Part shown: positions 18,057-26,931 of the stretch, in pieces
Numbering within the stretch: the stretch's first letter is position 1
Layout: the number at the start of each line of letters is the position of its first letter
NCBI GenBank assembly: GCA_016219965.1
Contig: JACRJM010000002.1
Span: forward strand, 1 to 64,000
Length of the DNA: 64,000 nucleotides
Source of the DNA: Candidatus Schekmanbacteria bacterium
Lineage (GTDB): Bacteria > Schekmanbacteria > GWA2-38-11 > J061
Reading direction: 5' to 3'
Position numbers and translations under genes: made by a program
The notes under the pieces: generated by a model
The model's input: only the letters and a program-made list of their open reading frames with translations
What the model was told of the DNA's origin: nothing
Database searches by the model: none

Positions 18057-18644
18057 ATGGTTTCCGTTGTCCTTCTCTGTGCCGGAAAATCTCAGAGGAT
18101 GGGAAGCTCAAAACTTCTTCTTCCTTTCAGGGGGAAAACAGTAATAGAGACAATCCTTGATACCCTGCTTTCATCTGATGTGAACAAAATAGTAACCGTC
18201 CTGCGCAAAGGTGATGAAGATATTTCAAGGCTTATCCCTCATAATAAAAAAATCATTAAGACATTTAACCCTGAGCCGGAAGGAGATATGTTTTCGTCGA
18301 TTGTGTGCGGTGTGAAATCCCTTGGCGGTGAACCGGGGGGAGTCATGATATTCCTGGGCGAACATCCTTTAGTTGATTATGAAACAGTAAACAGGCTTGT
18401 GGAGACTTTTGACAGCTCAGACAAAAAAATAATAATCCCTGTTTATAATGGAGCTAAAGGGCATCCCGTTATCCTGCACAAATCCTTGAGGGAGGAAATA
18501 TTGGGGGGTACTTTCAGGAACGGGCTCAAGGGTTTGATTGAAGCACATGAAAATGATATCCTTAAAATTACAGTTGATTGCAAGGGAACGGTCATTGACC
18601 TTGATACGCCGGAAGATTATAAAAAACTTTTGGAGGAATCGTAA
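18057..18644 (+). CDS. MocA-like molybdenum cofactor nucleotidyltransferase
   Basis: 195-aa NTP-transferase (MobA/MocA fold) starting VSVVLLCAGKSQRMGSSKLLL, which is the nucleotide-binding L-x-A-G-x-S-x-R-M-G-x-x-K signature. A metal-binding LGEHPLVD follows around residue 100. MocA joins CMP to Mo-molybdopterin for enzymes of the xanthine dehydrogenase family, which fits its place 18 nt behind the catalytic subunit gene. GMP transfer (MobA) is less likely, because bis-MGD is not used by this enzyme family. It is followed two bases later by the XdhC-like gene. Confidence 0.82.
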   Translation: MVSVVLLCAGKSQRMGSSKLLLPFRGKTVIETILDTLLSSDVNKIVTVLRKGDEDISRLIPHNKKIIKTFNPEPEGDMFSSIVCGVKSLGGEPGGVMIFLGEHPLVDYETVNRLVETFDSSDKKIIIPVYNGAKGHPVILHKSLREEILGGTFRNGLKGLIEAHENDILKITVDCKGTVIDLDTPEDYKKLLEES

Positions 18645-18645
18645 A

Positions 18646-19434
18646 ATGGATATCTTTGAAGAGATAGTTAAACTTAAAAATGAAGGAATCCCGGCTGCCC
18701 TTGTGACCATTATAAAGACTAAGGGCTCTACACCAAGGGAAGTCGGAGCAAAGATGATAGTAGCAGGGGATGGAACGGCACGCGGAACTATCGGAGGCGG
18801 CTGCGTTGAAGGACAGGTATGGGACGAGGCAAAGGAAGTGATAAAAAACGGGAAGGTAAAGATATTGGAATTTGACCTTCTCGATGATCCCCTTGAAGGC
18901 GAAGGGCAGGCGTGCGGCGGCTGGATGCAGGTTTTGATAGAACCTGTTGCTGTTCCTGATACAGCGATTATTTTAGGTGCAGGACATATCTCGCTTAATC
19001 TTGGAATATTACTCAATATGCTGGGTTTCCGTCTTATAATTGCAGACGACCGCGACGAGTATGCTTCGGCAGAAAGATTTCCGGAGGCTGATGAGATTAT
19101 TGTAAGTGAATTTGAGAATCTCTTTGAAAAGCTCAAGATAACTGATAATACCTATATTGTCATAGTGACGCGGGGACACAAATATGACAGGATGATGCTT
19201 GAGAAAAGCCTAAGGACAAATGCCTGTTATGTGGGGATGATAGGGAGCAGGGCAAAGCTTAAGGCATTGTTCGACTCAATGAAATCTCAGGGCTTTGATG
19301 ATAAGGATATAAAGAGGGTGCACTCTCCCATAGGAATTCCAATACATAGTGAAACTCCGGAGGAGATCGCAGTCAGCATAGCTGCCGAGATAATAAAGTT
19401 TAAAAAGGAACTTCATGGGAAAGCAAAGGGATGA
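18646..19434 (+). CDS. XdhC-like molybdenum cofactor insertion protein
   Basis: 262 aa from the ATG at 18646, with GGAGG 9 nt upstream; the frame is open farther 5' but only inside the previous gene. XdhC/CoxF-family proteins bind molybdopterin cofactor, help its sulfuration and insert it into the apo-hydroxylase. The N-terminal XdhC domain shows ALVTIIKTKGSTPREVGAKM and GTIGGGCVEGQV. The C-terminal Rossmann domain shows AIILGAGHISLNLG and later YVGMIGSRAKLKAL. It is the fifth gene of the hydroxylase operon and overlaps the following M48 protease gene by 4 nt (ATGA). Confidence 0.88.
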   Translation: MDIFEEIVKLKNEGIPAALVTIIKTKGSTPREVGAKMIVAGDGTARGTIGGGCVEGQVWDEAKEVIKNGKVKILEFDLLDDPLEGEGQACGGWMQVLIEPVAVPDTAIILGAGHISLNLGILLNMLGFRLIIADDRDEYASAERFPEADEIIVSEFENLFEKLKITDNTYIVIVTRGHKYDRMMLEKSLRTNACYVGMIGSRAKLKALFDSMKSQGFDDKDIKRVHSPIGIPIHSETPEEIAVSIAAEIIKFKKELHGKAKG

Positions 19435-20555
19435 CATTTTCTGAAACTGATGGAAAAGCCAAGAAATATGCCTTTGAAGGACGCATATTAACAGTCACAA
19501 CACTTGTAACAGAGACTGCTTTCCTTGTGTGGTTTCTTTTCTCCGGCGCATCCATACTTGTCCGTGATTACTGCTTGTTGTTGACAGCAAATTATTATGC
19601 CGCGGTCTTCGGTTATTTTCTTTTATTTTTTGGGATACTTGAAGCGCTTTCACTTCCTTTCAGTTTTGTATCAGGGTTCCTTGTTGAGCACCGTTACGGG
19701 CAGTCAAACCGCACTTTTGGAGGATGGTGCTGGGATGAAATTAAGGGCGTCGCTGTTTCCATTATATTGGGCGGAATTTCTGTTGAAGTCCTCTATCTAA
19801 TAATAAAAAAAAGCTCTTCAGCCTGGTGGATAATCGCGTCATTGGTTTTCACCTTCTTCTCTGTAATACTTGCAAGACTTGCCCCTGTGCTACTTATGCC
19901 CCTTTTTTATAAGTTTACTCCCATAGAGGATGAATGTTTGAAAAACCGGCTTCTTGAACTTGCACGAAGAGGCGGCGCTGAAGTTAATGGGATTTTTTCC
20001 ATGAACCTAAGCAAGACGACTAAAGCCGCAAACGCCGCATTAATGGGGCTTGGGAAAACGCGCAGAATCGTAATATCAGACACCATGCTTTCTTCATACA
20101 CACCTGATGAAATAGAAGCCGTAATAGCCCATGAACTTGGGCATCAGAAGGGAAGGCATCTTCTAAAAATGCTGCTATGGCAGACAGTGTTGATATTTAT
20201 AAGTTTCAAACTGATTGACGCAATCTTTGCGTCCGGTTCTTCTAAGTTCGGTTTTACCGGAATGTCCGATATTGCGTCACTGCCGCTTTTCATACTTATA
20301 GCGTCATTCGTGAGCCTTGTGACTTTGCCGGCAATCAACAGTTTTTCGCGAAGCCTCGAGAGATATTCAGACCGTTTTGCTTTTTCACTTACAGCGAATG
20401 CGGAAGCTTTCAGAATGCTTATGGAAAGGCTTGCAGAGCAGAATCTTGCGGATAAGAATCCTAATGGGCTGATAGAGTTTGCTTTCCACAGCCATCCATC
20501 GATTGCAAAAAGAATAGACTATGTTTCTAAGCTTTCAAAAGACAAGAAGGAATAG
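19431..20555 (+). CDS. M48-family membrane zinc endopeptidase (Ste24/HtpX-like)
   Basis: 374 aa with several N-terminal hydrophobic segments (from about residue 20 to 160) and a cytosol-facing metalloprotease domain. The zinc site is HELGHQKGRH (HExxH, ~residue 236) with the third ligand in SLERYSDRFAF (ExxxD, ~315). The overall layout matches CAAX prenyl protease 1 (Ste24) relatives, which in bacteria act in membrane-protein quality control. Its ATG overlaps the stop of the XdhC-like gene, so it is probably co-transcribed with the molybdenum hydroxylase genes. No functional link between them is known to me, and the coupling may be incidental. Confidence 0.85.
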   Translation: MTFSETDGKAKKYAFEGRILTVTTLVTETAFLVWFLFSGASILVRDYCLLLTANYYAAVFGYFLLFFGILEALSLPFSFVSGFLVEHRYGQSNRTFGGWCWDEIKGVAVSIILGGISVEVLYLIIKKSSSAWWIIASLVFTFFSVILARLAPVLLMPLFYKFTPIEDECLKNRLLELARRGGAEVNGIFSMNLSKTTKAANAALMGLGKTRRIVISDTMLSSYTPDEIEAVIAHELGHQKGRHLLKMLLWQTVLIFISFKLIDAIFASGSSKFGFTGMSDIASLPLFILIASFVSLVTLPAINSFSRSLERYSDRFAFSLTANAEAFRMLMERLAEQNLADKNPNGLIEFAFHSHPSIAKRIDYVSKLSKDKKE

Positions 20556-20562
20556 AATATAA

Positions 20563-20871
20563 TTAATTCCGGCCGGAAACTTTTAAAAGAGGCAGGAGTT
20601 TCTTCAGGCTCTTTTTTATCAGGTCGTTTTCTTTGTTTATTGTCAGACCACGTTTCCACTTCTTGAAGGCTTCGTCGAATTTCCCTATTTCATAATAAAC
20701 GGAACCAAGGTTGTAATAACCGTTATCGAACTTTGGATTAAGCGATATTGCCTTCTCATATTGTTCTATGGCTTTTGTATACAATCCTCTGTTCTTGTAG
20801 AAAACTCCGCGATTATTGTAGTGTAGATAGTTAAACTTTGGAGCACTTCCGTTACCACCTTCTTTTTTCAT
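20563..20871 (-). CDS. Small TPR-repeat protein
   Basis: 102 aa with two to three tetratricopeptide repeats. The clearest is GLYTKAIEQYEKAISLNPKF followed by a YYNLGSVYYEIGKFDEAFKKW unit. There is no signal peptide. GGGAGGT precedes the ATG by 11 nt on the minus strand. It converges on the M48 protease gene, 7 nt apart. TPR proteins of this size usually mediate protein contacts; nothing more specific can be read. It may be a stand-alone adaptor or the remnant of a longer TPR protein. Confidence 0.72.
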   Translation of the reverse strand: MKKEGGNGSAPKFNYLHYNNRGVFYKNRGLYTKAIEQYEKAISLNPKFDNGYYNLGSVYYEIGKFDEAFKKWKRGLTINKENDLIKKSLKKLLPLLKVSGRN

Positions 20872-21112
20872 CTCTTGTTATTACCTCCCATAAGCAAAAA
20901 AAATTTCTCATAAAGATATTAGCATGTTTCATGCCAGACTCTTTTATTTCTGACATAGGAAAGATAGTGCTTTAAAATTCAATAAATTACTATAACTAAT
21001 TCATTTTAGTAGAAAATAATTTGTGACATTTTAGTCCAGACTCTTTGACAAATATGGCAAAGGGAGGATGAAATAATAGTATAAGTTTGTTAACCAATTC
21101 GGAGGCAGGCAA

Positions 21113-21760
21113 ATGAACGATACGATTTATAATATGAGCTCATATTTTTCAATTCTTCAGGGGAACAGGTGGACTTATTTCAATAAGTCTGACCGCGGAG
21201 AAAAAGAAGTAAGTTATAAGATTGAAGGTTCTGAAATATTTCACGGCGTGGAAGTTCCAAAGAAGGTGCAGGTTGATAATGAAGAGGAGTATTTCTGCAC
21301 CCTTGTTGATCCTGTTTACGGTGTAAGGGATTACAAACATCATCTGGGAATGGCGCCAAACTATCTCATCTACACCCCGCCCACATTGGTTATTCCCGCA
21401 AAGATGCGCGCAGGCGATATTCATTACAACACCTGTCATCTTTTTAGGCACAACTCTGACGGGAGCATGCAGGATGAGGGGGAGTTTTATGATATTACAG
21501 TATTTGATGGGGTAGAAAATGTGACTGTCCCTGCAGGAAAGTTTGATGATTGCCTAAAGGTAACATTGACAAGGGATGATGTTTTTAGCGAGATAGTTAT
21601 AAACGTAGTGCTCACAGAGTGGCTTGCAAAGGGAATAGGCATTGTGAAAAGCGATGCCAGGGTCAATATCTACAGCCCGCAGGGTGGAGAGCCATTTATA
21701 ATGAATTCATCGGATCTGCTTATAAGCGCTGTGATAGGTGGAAAGAAGGTCGGGAAATAA
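21113..21760 (+). CDS. Conserved hypothetical protein, beta-rich
   Basis: 215 aa, no signal peptide or membrane segment. The N-terminus YFSILQGNRWTYFNKSDRG and the later VTVPAGKFDDCLKVTL resemble a class of bacterial beta-sandwich proteins and lipoprotein ectodomains of unknown function. In these, 'P-L-x-x-G-N-x-W-x-Y' and 'V-P-A-G-x-F-x-x-C' frame the domain. GGAGG lies 8-11 nt upstream of the ATG. It is transcribed alone, 240 nt from the divergent TPR gene. Because the usual lipoprotein signal is missing, the protein would be cytoplasmic. Function unknown. Confidence 0.65.
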   Translation: MNDTIYNMSSYFSILQGNRWTYFNKSDRGEKEVSYKIEGSEIFHGVEVPKKVQVDNEEEYFCTLVDPVYGVRDYKHHLGMAPNYLIYTPPTLVIPAKMRAGDIHYNTCHLFRHNSDGSMQDEGEFYDITVFDGVENVTVPAGKFDDCLKVTLTRDDVFSEIVINVVLTEWLAKGIGIVKSDARVNIYSPQGGEPFIMNSSDLLISAVIGGKKVGK

Positions 21761-21825
21761 AATAATCTCCATCAAAACAAAAATCCTTTGGCATTGAATT
21801 TAAAAAAGTGATTTAATGACAGAAT

Positions 21826-22185
21826 ATGGAAACTTATATCACCTCATTTAAGAAATGTCCCCTCTGTGAAGTTGTATGGGACAGCCGTGAAGAGTTCCTT
21901 AAAGATCCGCGTGTCAGCGTCATTGGGTATCAGACTAACTTCAAGAAACTTGGCGAAGGCTTTTTCCTCTTTAACCATGATTCCTGCGGCACATCATTAG
22001 CTATCATGGTTGATGCTTTTCATGACTTTTATAAAGGTCCTATTTACGAAGATCGTGCAACAGGAAGCGAAGATTGTCCCGGCTACTGTCTGCACCAATC
22101 TGAACTGCGCCGATGCCCTGCAAAATGCGAATGCGCTTATGTCCGCGAGATAATCCAGATTGTCAGCAACTGGACAAAGGACTGA
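21826..22185 (+). CDS. Cysteine-rich hypothetical protein, possible metal binder
   Basis: 119 aa with a rubredoxin-knuckle-like CPLC near the N-terminus (~residues 11-14) and a cluster of cysteines in the C-terminal third (EDCPGYCLHQ and RRCPAKCECAY). The spacing suggests zinc or iron binding but matches no family I can name. No strong ribosome binding site precedes the ATG, so the start is less certain. It lies between a lone hypothetical gene and mnmG, with 65 and 117 nt of flanking non-coding DNA, and is probably monocistronic. Confidence 0.55.
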   Translation: METYITSFKKCPLCEVVWDSREEFLKDPRVSVIGYQTNFKKLGEGFFLFNHDSCGTSLAIMVDAFHDFYKGPIYEDRATGSEDCPGYCLHQSELRRCPAKCECAYVREIIQIVSNWTKD

Positions 22186-22302
22186 AATTGTAATTTCCCT
22201 ACCCTGTCCTGTTTGACAATGAATCATTAAAAAAATATCATCTCAGAACCTGATATAATAAAGAGGTTTATAAATAGGAATAAAATTTAAAGGGGAATAT
22301 TT

Positions 22303-24180
22303 TTGTCTTTTGACTGCATAATTGTCGGCGGGGGACATGCGGGGTGCGAGGCAGCACTTGCAGTGTCCAGGATGGGGCTTAAAACCGCGCTCATCACATT
22401 CAGCATTGACCGCATTGCGCTGATGTCATGCAACCCGGCTATCGGCGGAGTTGCCAAGGGTCATATTGTCCGGGAGATTGACGCCCTTGGAGGTGAGATG
22501 GGCAAAGCCATTGATGACACCGGCATACAGTTCAGGATGTTGAACACAAAAAAAGGTCCTGCTGTATGGGGACCAAGGGCTCAGGCTGACAAATCTGCCT
22601 ATTCAGCGAGAATGAAAGAGGTGCTCAGTAATGCTCCTAATCTCTCTCTGATTGAAGATGAAGCGATTTCTATAATAACCAGCCATGGAAAAGCTGCCGG
22701 CATAATCACTGCAAAGGGTGAAAGAATTGAAAGCAGGACAGTGATCCTTACAACAGGGACATTCCTTCGCGGTCTCATGCATACAGGGTTTAAAAAAAGC
22801 GATGGTGGAAGAGTGGGAGATCCGGCATCTTACGGGATTTCAGCGAGCCTCGAAAGCCTTGGCATAAAGCTTGGCAGATTAAAGACAGGGACTCCGCCCC
22901 GATTGCTGAAGAACAGCATTGACTTTAGCATTATGAAAGCTCAGTCCGGAGATGAACCTCCGCTTAACTTTTCGCATTTTACGGATAAAAAAACTGTTAA
23001 CTTAGTTTCCTGTTATATCAGCCACACCAATGAGAAAGTCCATTCTGTAATCAAAAATAACATCGATAAATCCCCGCTCTATGCTGGGGTTATTATTGGT
23101 ACTGGTCCACGCTATTGCCCTTCAATCGAGGACAAGATTGTAAAATTTGCGGATAAAACAAGCCATCAGATCTTCTTTGAACCTGAAGGGATTGAAACTG
23201 AGCTCATCTATCCCAATGGCGTTTCAACAAGTCTTCCTGAAGAAGTGCAGCTAGAGTTTCTGCACCACATTAAAGGGCTTGAGAAAGTTGAGATTTTAGT
23301 TCCGGGCTATGCTGTTGAATATGATTTTGTTTTTCCGACACAGCTTAAGCCCACGCTTGAGACAAAAGAGGTTGATAATTTATTTCATGCCGGGCAGATA
23401 AACGGAACATCAGGTTATGAAGAAGCGGCGGCTCAGGGATTGATGGCCGGGATAAATGCAGCACTCAAAATTAAAGGCGAAGAACCATTTGTTTTGAAAA
23501 GGTCTGAGGCTTATACTGGAGTTCTCATTGACGACCTCGTAACATTAGGGACAAAAGAACCTTACAGGATGTTTACTTCAAGGGCTGAATACAGGCTCCT
23601 TTTAAGACAGGATAATGCGGACATCCGCCTCATGGATTACGGCTTTAGGCTGGGTCTTGTATCTCACGAGATTTACGATATGTTTCAGGAAAAAAGAGAA
23701 ACTATGAGGAGAAAGATATTCTCTCTCAGGAGTACCGTTGTAAACCCTGACAAGGAAATCAATGAATATTTGAATTCAATCGATTCCACTCCTCTTGCAG
23801 CATCGCAGACAGCAGAAGAGATTTTACGCCGTCCGGAAATAAGGTACTGCCATGTTTCGGGATTTATCGGCGACCATGAACCTATTCCGGACGACACGGC
23901 CCGTCAGATTGAGATGGAGGTAAAATACTCAGGATACATCAAGAGACAGGCTTCCATGGTGGAGCAGATGGAAAAACTTGAAAAGATAAAGATCCCTCAG
24001 GACATTAATTATTCCGAGGTCTCCGGGCTTTCAAGTGAAGTCAGGGAGAAGCTCGAAAAGATAAGGCCCATTACTTTAGGACAGGCTTCAAGGATTTCAG
24101 GAACCACTCCAGCGGCTATGTCAATTTTGATGGTTTACATAAAGAACAGAAACAGTGCTGGCAGAACGGCAGGTGTTTAA
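22303..24180 (+). CDS. mnmG: tRNA uridine-5-carboxymethylaminomethyl modification enzyme MnmG (GidA)
   Basis: 625-aa FAD enzyme that, with MnmE, installs the carboxymethylaminomethyl group at wobble U34 of several tRNAs. It shows the N-terminal dinucleotide site [15 protein letters not shown], the conserved [14 protein letters not shown], and [11 protein letters not shown]. It also has the C-terminal signature [14 protein letters not shown] and the tail [14 protein letters not shown]. Length and domain order are canonical. The start is a TTG with AGGGGA about 8 nt upstream. rsmG starts immediately after the stop, the classic gidA-gidB pair, usually near oriC; no DnaA boxes or origin-type sequence were recognised here. 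Confidence 0.96.
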   Translation: MSFDCIIVGGGHAGCEAALAVSRMGLKTALITFSIDRIALMSCNPAIGGVAKGHIVREIDALGGEMGKAIDDTGIQFRMLNTKKGPAVWGPRAQADKSAYSARMKEVLSNAPNLSLIEDEAISIITSHGKAAGIITAKGERIESRTVILTTGTFLRGLMHTGFKKSDGGRVGDPASYGISASLESLGIKLGRLKTGTPPRLLKNSIDFSIMKAQSGDEPPLNFSHFTDKKTVNLVSCYISHTNEKVHSVIKNNIDKSPLYAGVIIGTGPRYCPSIEDKIVKFADKTSHQIFFEPEGIETELIYPNGVSTSLPEEVQLEFLHHIKGLEKVEILVPGYAVEYDFVFPTQLKPTLETKEVDNLFHAGQINGTSGYEEAAAQGLMAGINAALKIKGEEPFVLKRSEAYTGVLIDDLVTLGTKEPYRMFTSRAEYRLLLRQDNADIRLMDYGFRLGLVSHEIYDMFQEKRETMRRKIFSLRSTVVNPDKEINEYLNSIDSTPLAASQTAEEILRRPEIRYCHVSGFIGDHEPIPDDTARQIEMEVKYSGYIKRQASMVEQMEKLEKIKIPQDINYSEVSGLSSEVREKLEKIRPITLGQASRISGTTPAAMSILMVYIKNRNSAGRTAGV

Positions 24181-24876
24181 ATGGCAAAAGAGACAGAGGG
24201 GATAGGAGAGCTAAGCGAAGAAGTTATTTTAGAGAGAATAAAGTATATCCTCCGCATGGCGCGGTTCATACAGGATGACAAAGCGACTGTAAAATTTGCA
24301 TCCTATCTGGCGGAACTTTTCAAATGGAACAAAAAAATAAATCTCACTTCTATAGTAAGTCTTGATGAACTTATTGAGAAACAGCTTTTAGATTCCTTGA
24401 TACCATTAAGGCTTGGCTCAGAGCTTATTCAGAACTATTCTGTACTTCTTGATATTGGCTCAGGAGGAGGGTTTCCTGCCCTGCCGTTAAAGATTGCCAA
24501 AGGAAACAACATAAGTGTGCACATGGTTGAAAGCCGTATCAAGAAAGTAAATTTTTTAAAGCATATTGTAAGGAAGCTGGAGCTTAATGATATCAATGCA
24601 TGGTGCGGCAAGTTTCCTCTTGAATCGCATGAAGAAAATTTCTCCGAGCATTTTGATATAGTAACTACAAAAGCTGTAAAACCTGATGCCAGCATATGCA
24701 ATGCCATTTGTAAGGTCTTAAAAGAGCAGGGGCAGGCAATCTTTTACAGATTATTTGAAGAGGATGATTATAAAATGATAAAAAGCTGCGGACTTATCGT
24801 CGCAGAGGAAATATCCTACATTCTCCCCATTTCAAGAGGGAAAAGGACGTTAACTGTTATTAGAAGAAAATCGTAA
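24181..24876 (+). CDS. rsmG: 16S rRNA (guanine-527-N7) methyltransferase RsmG (GidB)
   Basis: 231-aa SAM-dependent methyltransferase modifying G527 of 16S rRNA. The SAM site is LLDIGSGGGFPALPLKIA (~residues 88-105), followed by VESRIKKVNFLKHI. Upstream is the conserved FKWNKKINLTSI. It directly follows mnmG with no gap. Its 3' end overlaps by 27 nt the end of the convergent membrane glycosyltransferase gene, an unusual but possible tail-to-tail arrangement. Confidence 0.93.
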   Translation: MAKETEGIGELSEEVILERIKYILRMARFIQDDKATVKFASYLAELFKWNKKINLTSIVSLDELIEKQLLDSLIPLRLGSELIQNYSVLLDIGSGGGFPALPLKIAKGNNISVHMVESRIKKVNFLKHIVRKLELNDINAWCGKFPLESHEENFSEHFDIVTTKAVKPDASICNAICKVLKEQGQAIFYRLFEEDDYKMIKSCGLIVAEEISYILPISRGKRTLTVIRRKS

Positions 24877-26742
24877 CCTGTATAGTGTGATTCCGTCTTT
24901 CTGCCATTGTATGTCTGAATAATTGTTTGAAAAAATGGCAAAACGTTTTTTCATCTTCTCAAGTTCCTTTGTTCTTTCTTCAGTGTCAAAAGGAGTTGTT
25001 GAAAGAAACAGGTTTTCATCTATCAATATATGAGTGATTTGTTTTTCTTTTATGAATGAAAGAAGTTTGTCCAGAGTAGAATCGTCGCTTAATAATGATT
25101 CCATGGTAAAAGATTCAAAAATTGAATCACTGTAGTGTTCTCTTTCAAAGTAATATCCCTGGTTCTTCATCCATATGAGCCATACCTTTGAATCAGGAAG
25201 CAATTCCCGGTTAATGTATTCAATCGCAGGATAAGTTTCAGGAATTTTTTTCCTGAGATATTCAGCTCGTGTTTGCTTACCTCTAAGATATTCCCAGGAC
25301 ATAGTTTCACTGAAGAACTTTAGATTGTGATAAAGGTTAAACAAGATTGAGCCTGCGATGAATATGGAAAAGATTGTTTGTCGCCATTTTATGTCCCCTT
25401 TAAAGTTTTGGACGGCAATCATTATTATAAGAATTGCTGCAGGCAAAGCCGGCAGGAATAGCCGCGTTTGTGTTGAAGAGAAAAACCAGATGAAAAAGAA
25501 GAAAGAAAGAAAAATAAGAAAGTGACTTGTCACGGTTCTTGTTTGCCTGTTTGCTGCTAAATAGACTGCAGCAGGAATCATAAGAATAAGAAAAATTCCA
25601 GCAATCCCATCAAGCCCGAAATAGCCGGCTTCCTGAGGTTTCATCCCTATGGAAAAACTTACCGGGAAGAGCAAATAGTGAATCCAGCCGCTTCCTGTAA
25701 AGAAGCGGGATAGTCCTTCTATGTATATTGCTTCTCTGTAAGAATCCCATGCCTTGCCTCCAAATATGGAATAAAAAAAAGGATAAAAGGGATTCCCTGT
25801 GAATAAGTAATTCTTAAGGTACCAGGGAGATGCAATTGCAACAGAAGATAATGCGAAAACCCCTGAAGCAGCAAGGGACCTTGAAAATAAAAGTACGATT
25901 GTGATCATGATGAGAACTACCCACATCCCTGTATATTTTATTGCCATTGCAGAGCCTGCAAATATACCGGAAAAAATAAGGAGAGATATGTCACTCCTCT
26001 CCATCAACCAGAAATTTAAAAAGACAAATGACAAAAGAACATAGAATGCTAATGCCATATCTATATAAGCAGTGCCGGAGATGGAAAATACAACAGGTGA
26101 TGAAGCAAGAAAGAGTGCCGTAATAAGTGAATATGTCTTTGACAGATATTGTCGTGCAAAAAAATAGAGTGTGATTGATGAGAGAATACAGAAATTTAGA
26201 TGTAACAGCCTTGCAAGCGCCTCCTCCCCGATGGCAATGGGAATTATATAAAGCATTTCAGTAAACTCAGGGAAGGCTGCAAATACGTTCCCTTCTATAT
26301 TGAATATCCTGTGATGCTGAAGATAAAGCTTTGGTGCGGCAAGATGATAGACAAGCTCATCACGGACAGTTGGCGGGAGAAGGCAAAGAAGGAACAATGG
26401 TATGAATAGAAAAAGAGAAACTATTGCCGGTGTTTTGAATATTGTTAAAGCAAAATTGTCGCGGAGCTCTTTTCCGAACTTAACAAACAGAAAAACAGAG
26501 ATCAGGAATAAAATAATAAGCTCTGTGGCAATGAATCTGCTGTAAAAAAGTCCGCAAATCCCCTCAAAAAACATGATGAGAGACAGAAATAAAAATCCAA
26601 CTCCGAAGGCGCTACAGGTTTTGATATTAAGGGGGATGGATTTTACATTTCTTAGTGCAAAGAGCCCGATTGAAAGCGCTATAAAATCTAAAAGTATGAG
26701 ATAAAAAAGCGGCGGACTTGAGATATAAATAAAATTTAACAT
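24850..26742 (-). CDS. GT39-type membrane glycosyltransferase (ArnT/PMT-like)
   Basis: About 630 aa with ten or more hydrophobic segments across residues 1-470 and a soluble C-terminal domain. The early loop LPPTVRDELVYHLAAPKLYL, with its DE(L) acidic pair after the first helices, fits the catalytic Asp/Glu of GT-C polyprenyl-phosphate-dependent glycosyltransferases of families GT39/GT83. I prefer the ATG at 26742 (MLNFIYISSPP); a TTG nine codons upstream extends the frame but precedes the natural first helix. The enzyme would transfer a sugar from a lipid carrier outside the membrane to a lipid, protein or glycan. It stands alone on this strand. The acceptor is unknown. Confidence 0.7.
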   Translation of the reverse strand: MLNFIYISSPPLFYLILLDFIALSIGLFALRNVKSIPLNIKTCSAFGVGFLFLSLIMFFEGICGLFYSRFIATELIILFLISVFLFVKFGKELRDNFALTIFKTPAIVSLFLFIPLFLLCLLPPTVRDELVYHLAAPKLYLQHHRIFNIEGNVFAAFPEFTEMLYIIPIAIGEEALARLLHLNFCILSSITLYFFARQYLSKTYSLITALFLASSPVVFSISGTAYIDMALAFYVLLSFVFLNFWLMERSDISLLIFSGIFAGSAMAIKYTGMWVVLIMITIVLLFSRSLAASGVFALSSVAIASPWYLKNYLFTGNPFYPFFYSIFGGKAWDSYREAIYIEGLSRFFTGSGWIHYLLFPVSFSIGMKPQEAGYFGLDGIAGIFLILMIPAAVYLAANRQTRTVTSHFLIFLSFFFFIWFFSSTQTRLFLPALPAAILIIMIAVQNFKGDIKWRQTIFSIFIAGSILFNLYHNLKFFSETMSWEYLRGKQTRAEYLRKKIPETYPAIEYINRELLPDSKVWLIWMKNQGYYFEREHYSDSIFESFTMESLLSDDSTLDKLLSFIKEKQITHILIDENLFLSTTPFDTEERTKELEKMKKRFAIFSNNYSDIQWQKDGITLYRLRFSSNNS

Positions 26743-26775
26743 TAGCTCTATAAAATAACAGGTTTGCAAATCTGT

Positions 26776-26793
26776 TTCTACAAATTTGTAGAA
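26776..26793. promoter_or_regulatory. 18-bp perfect palindrome upstream of GT39 gene
   Basis: TTCTACAAATTTGTAGAA is a perfect palindrome located 34 nt before the preferred ATG of the minus-strand glycosyltransferase and 139 nt before the divergent DUF1016 gene. Its two-fold symmetry and position suit an operator for a dimeric regulator. It could instead be chance in AT-rich DNA. Confidence 0.3.
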
Positions 26794-26931
26794 GCGATAT
26801 CTTCCTTTTTTATATGATTGCTGATATTATTTAGCACAATGAATTACCTTAATAATTAATTGACCAGATGCTTTATAAGCTCTACGACTTAACAGAAGAG
26901 TAAATCGCCATAGTTGAAGGGAAGAAATGAA

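Noticed and set aside
18417-19136. 239-aa minus-strand ORF opposite the XdhC-like gene
   Set aside because: It lies within well-supported genes on the other strand and its composition is typical of an antisense shadow.
22186-22302. Possible replication origin beside mnmG-rsmG
   Set aside because: The gidA-gidB pair is often near oriC, but I saw no DnaA-box cluster or AT-rich unwinding region in the short flanking gaps.
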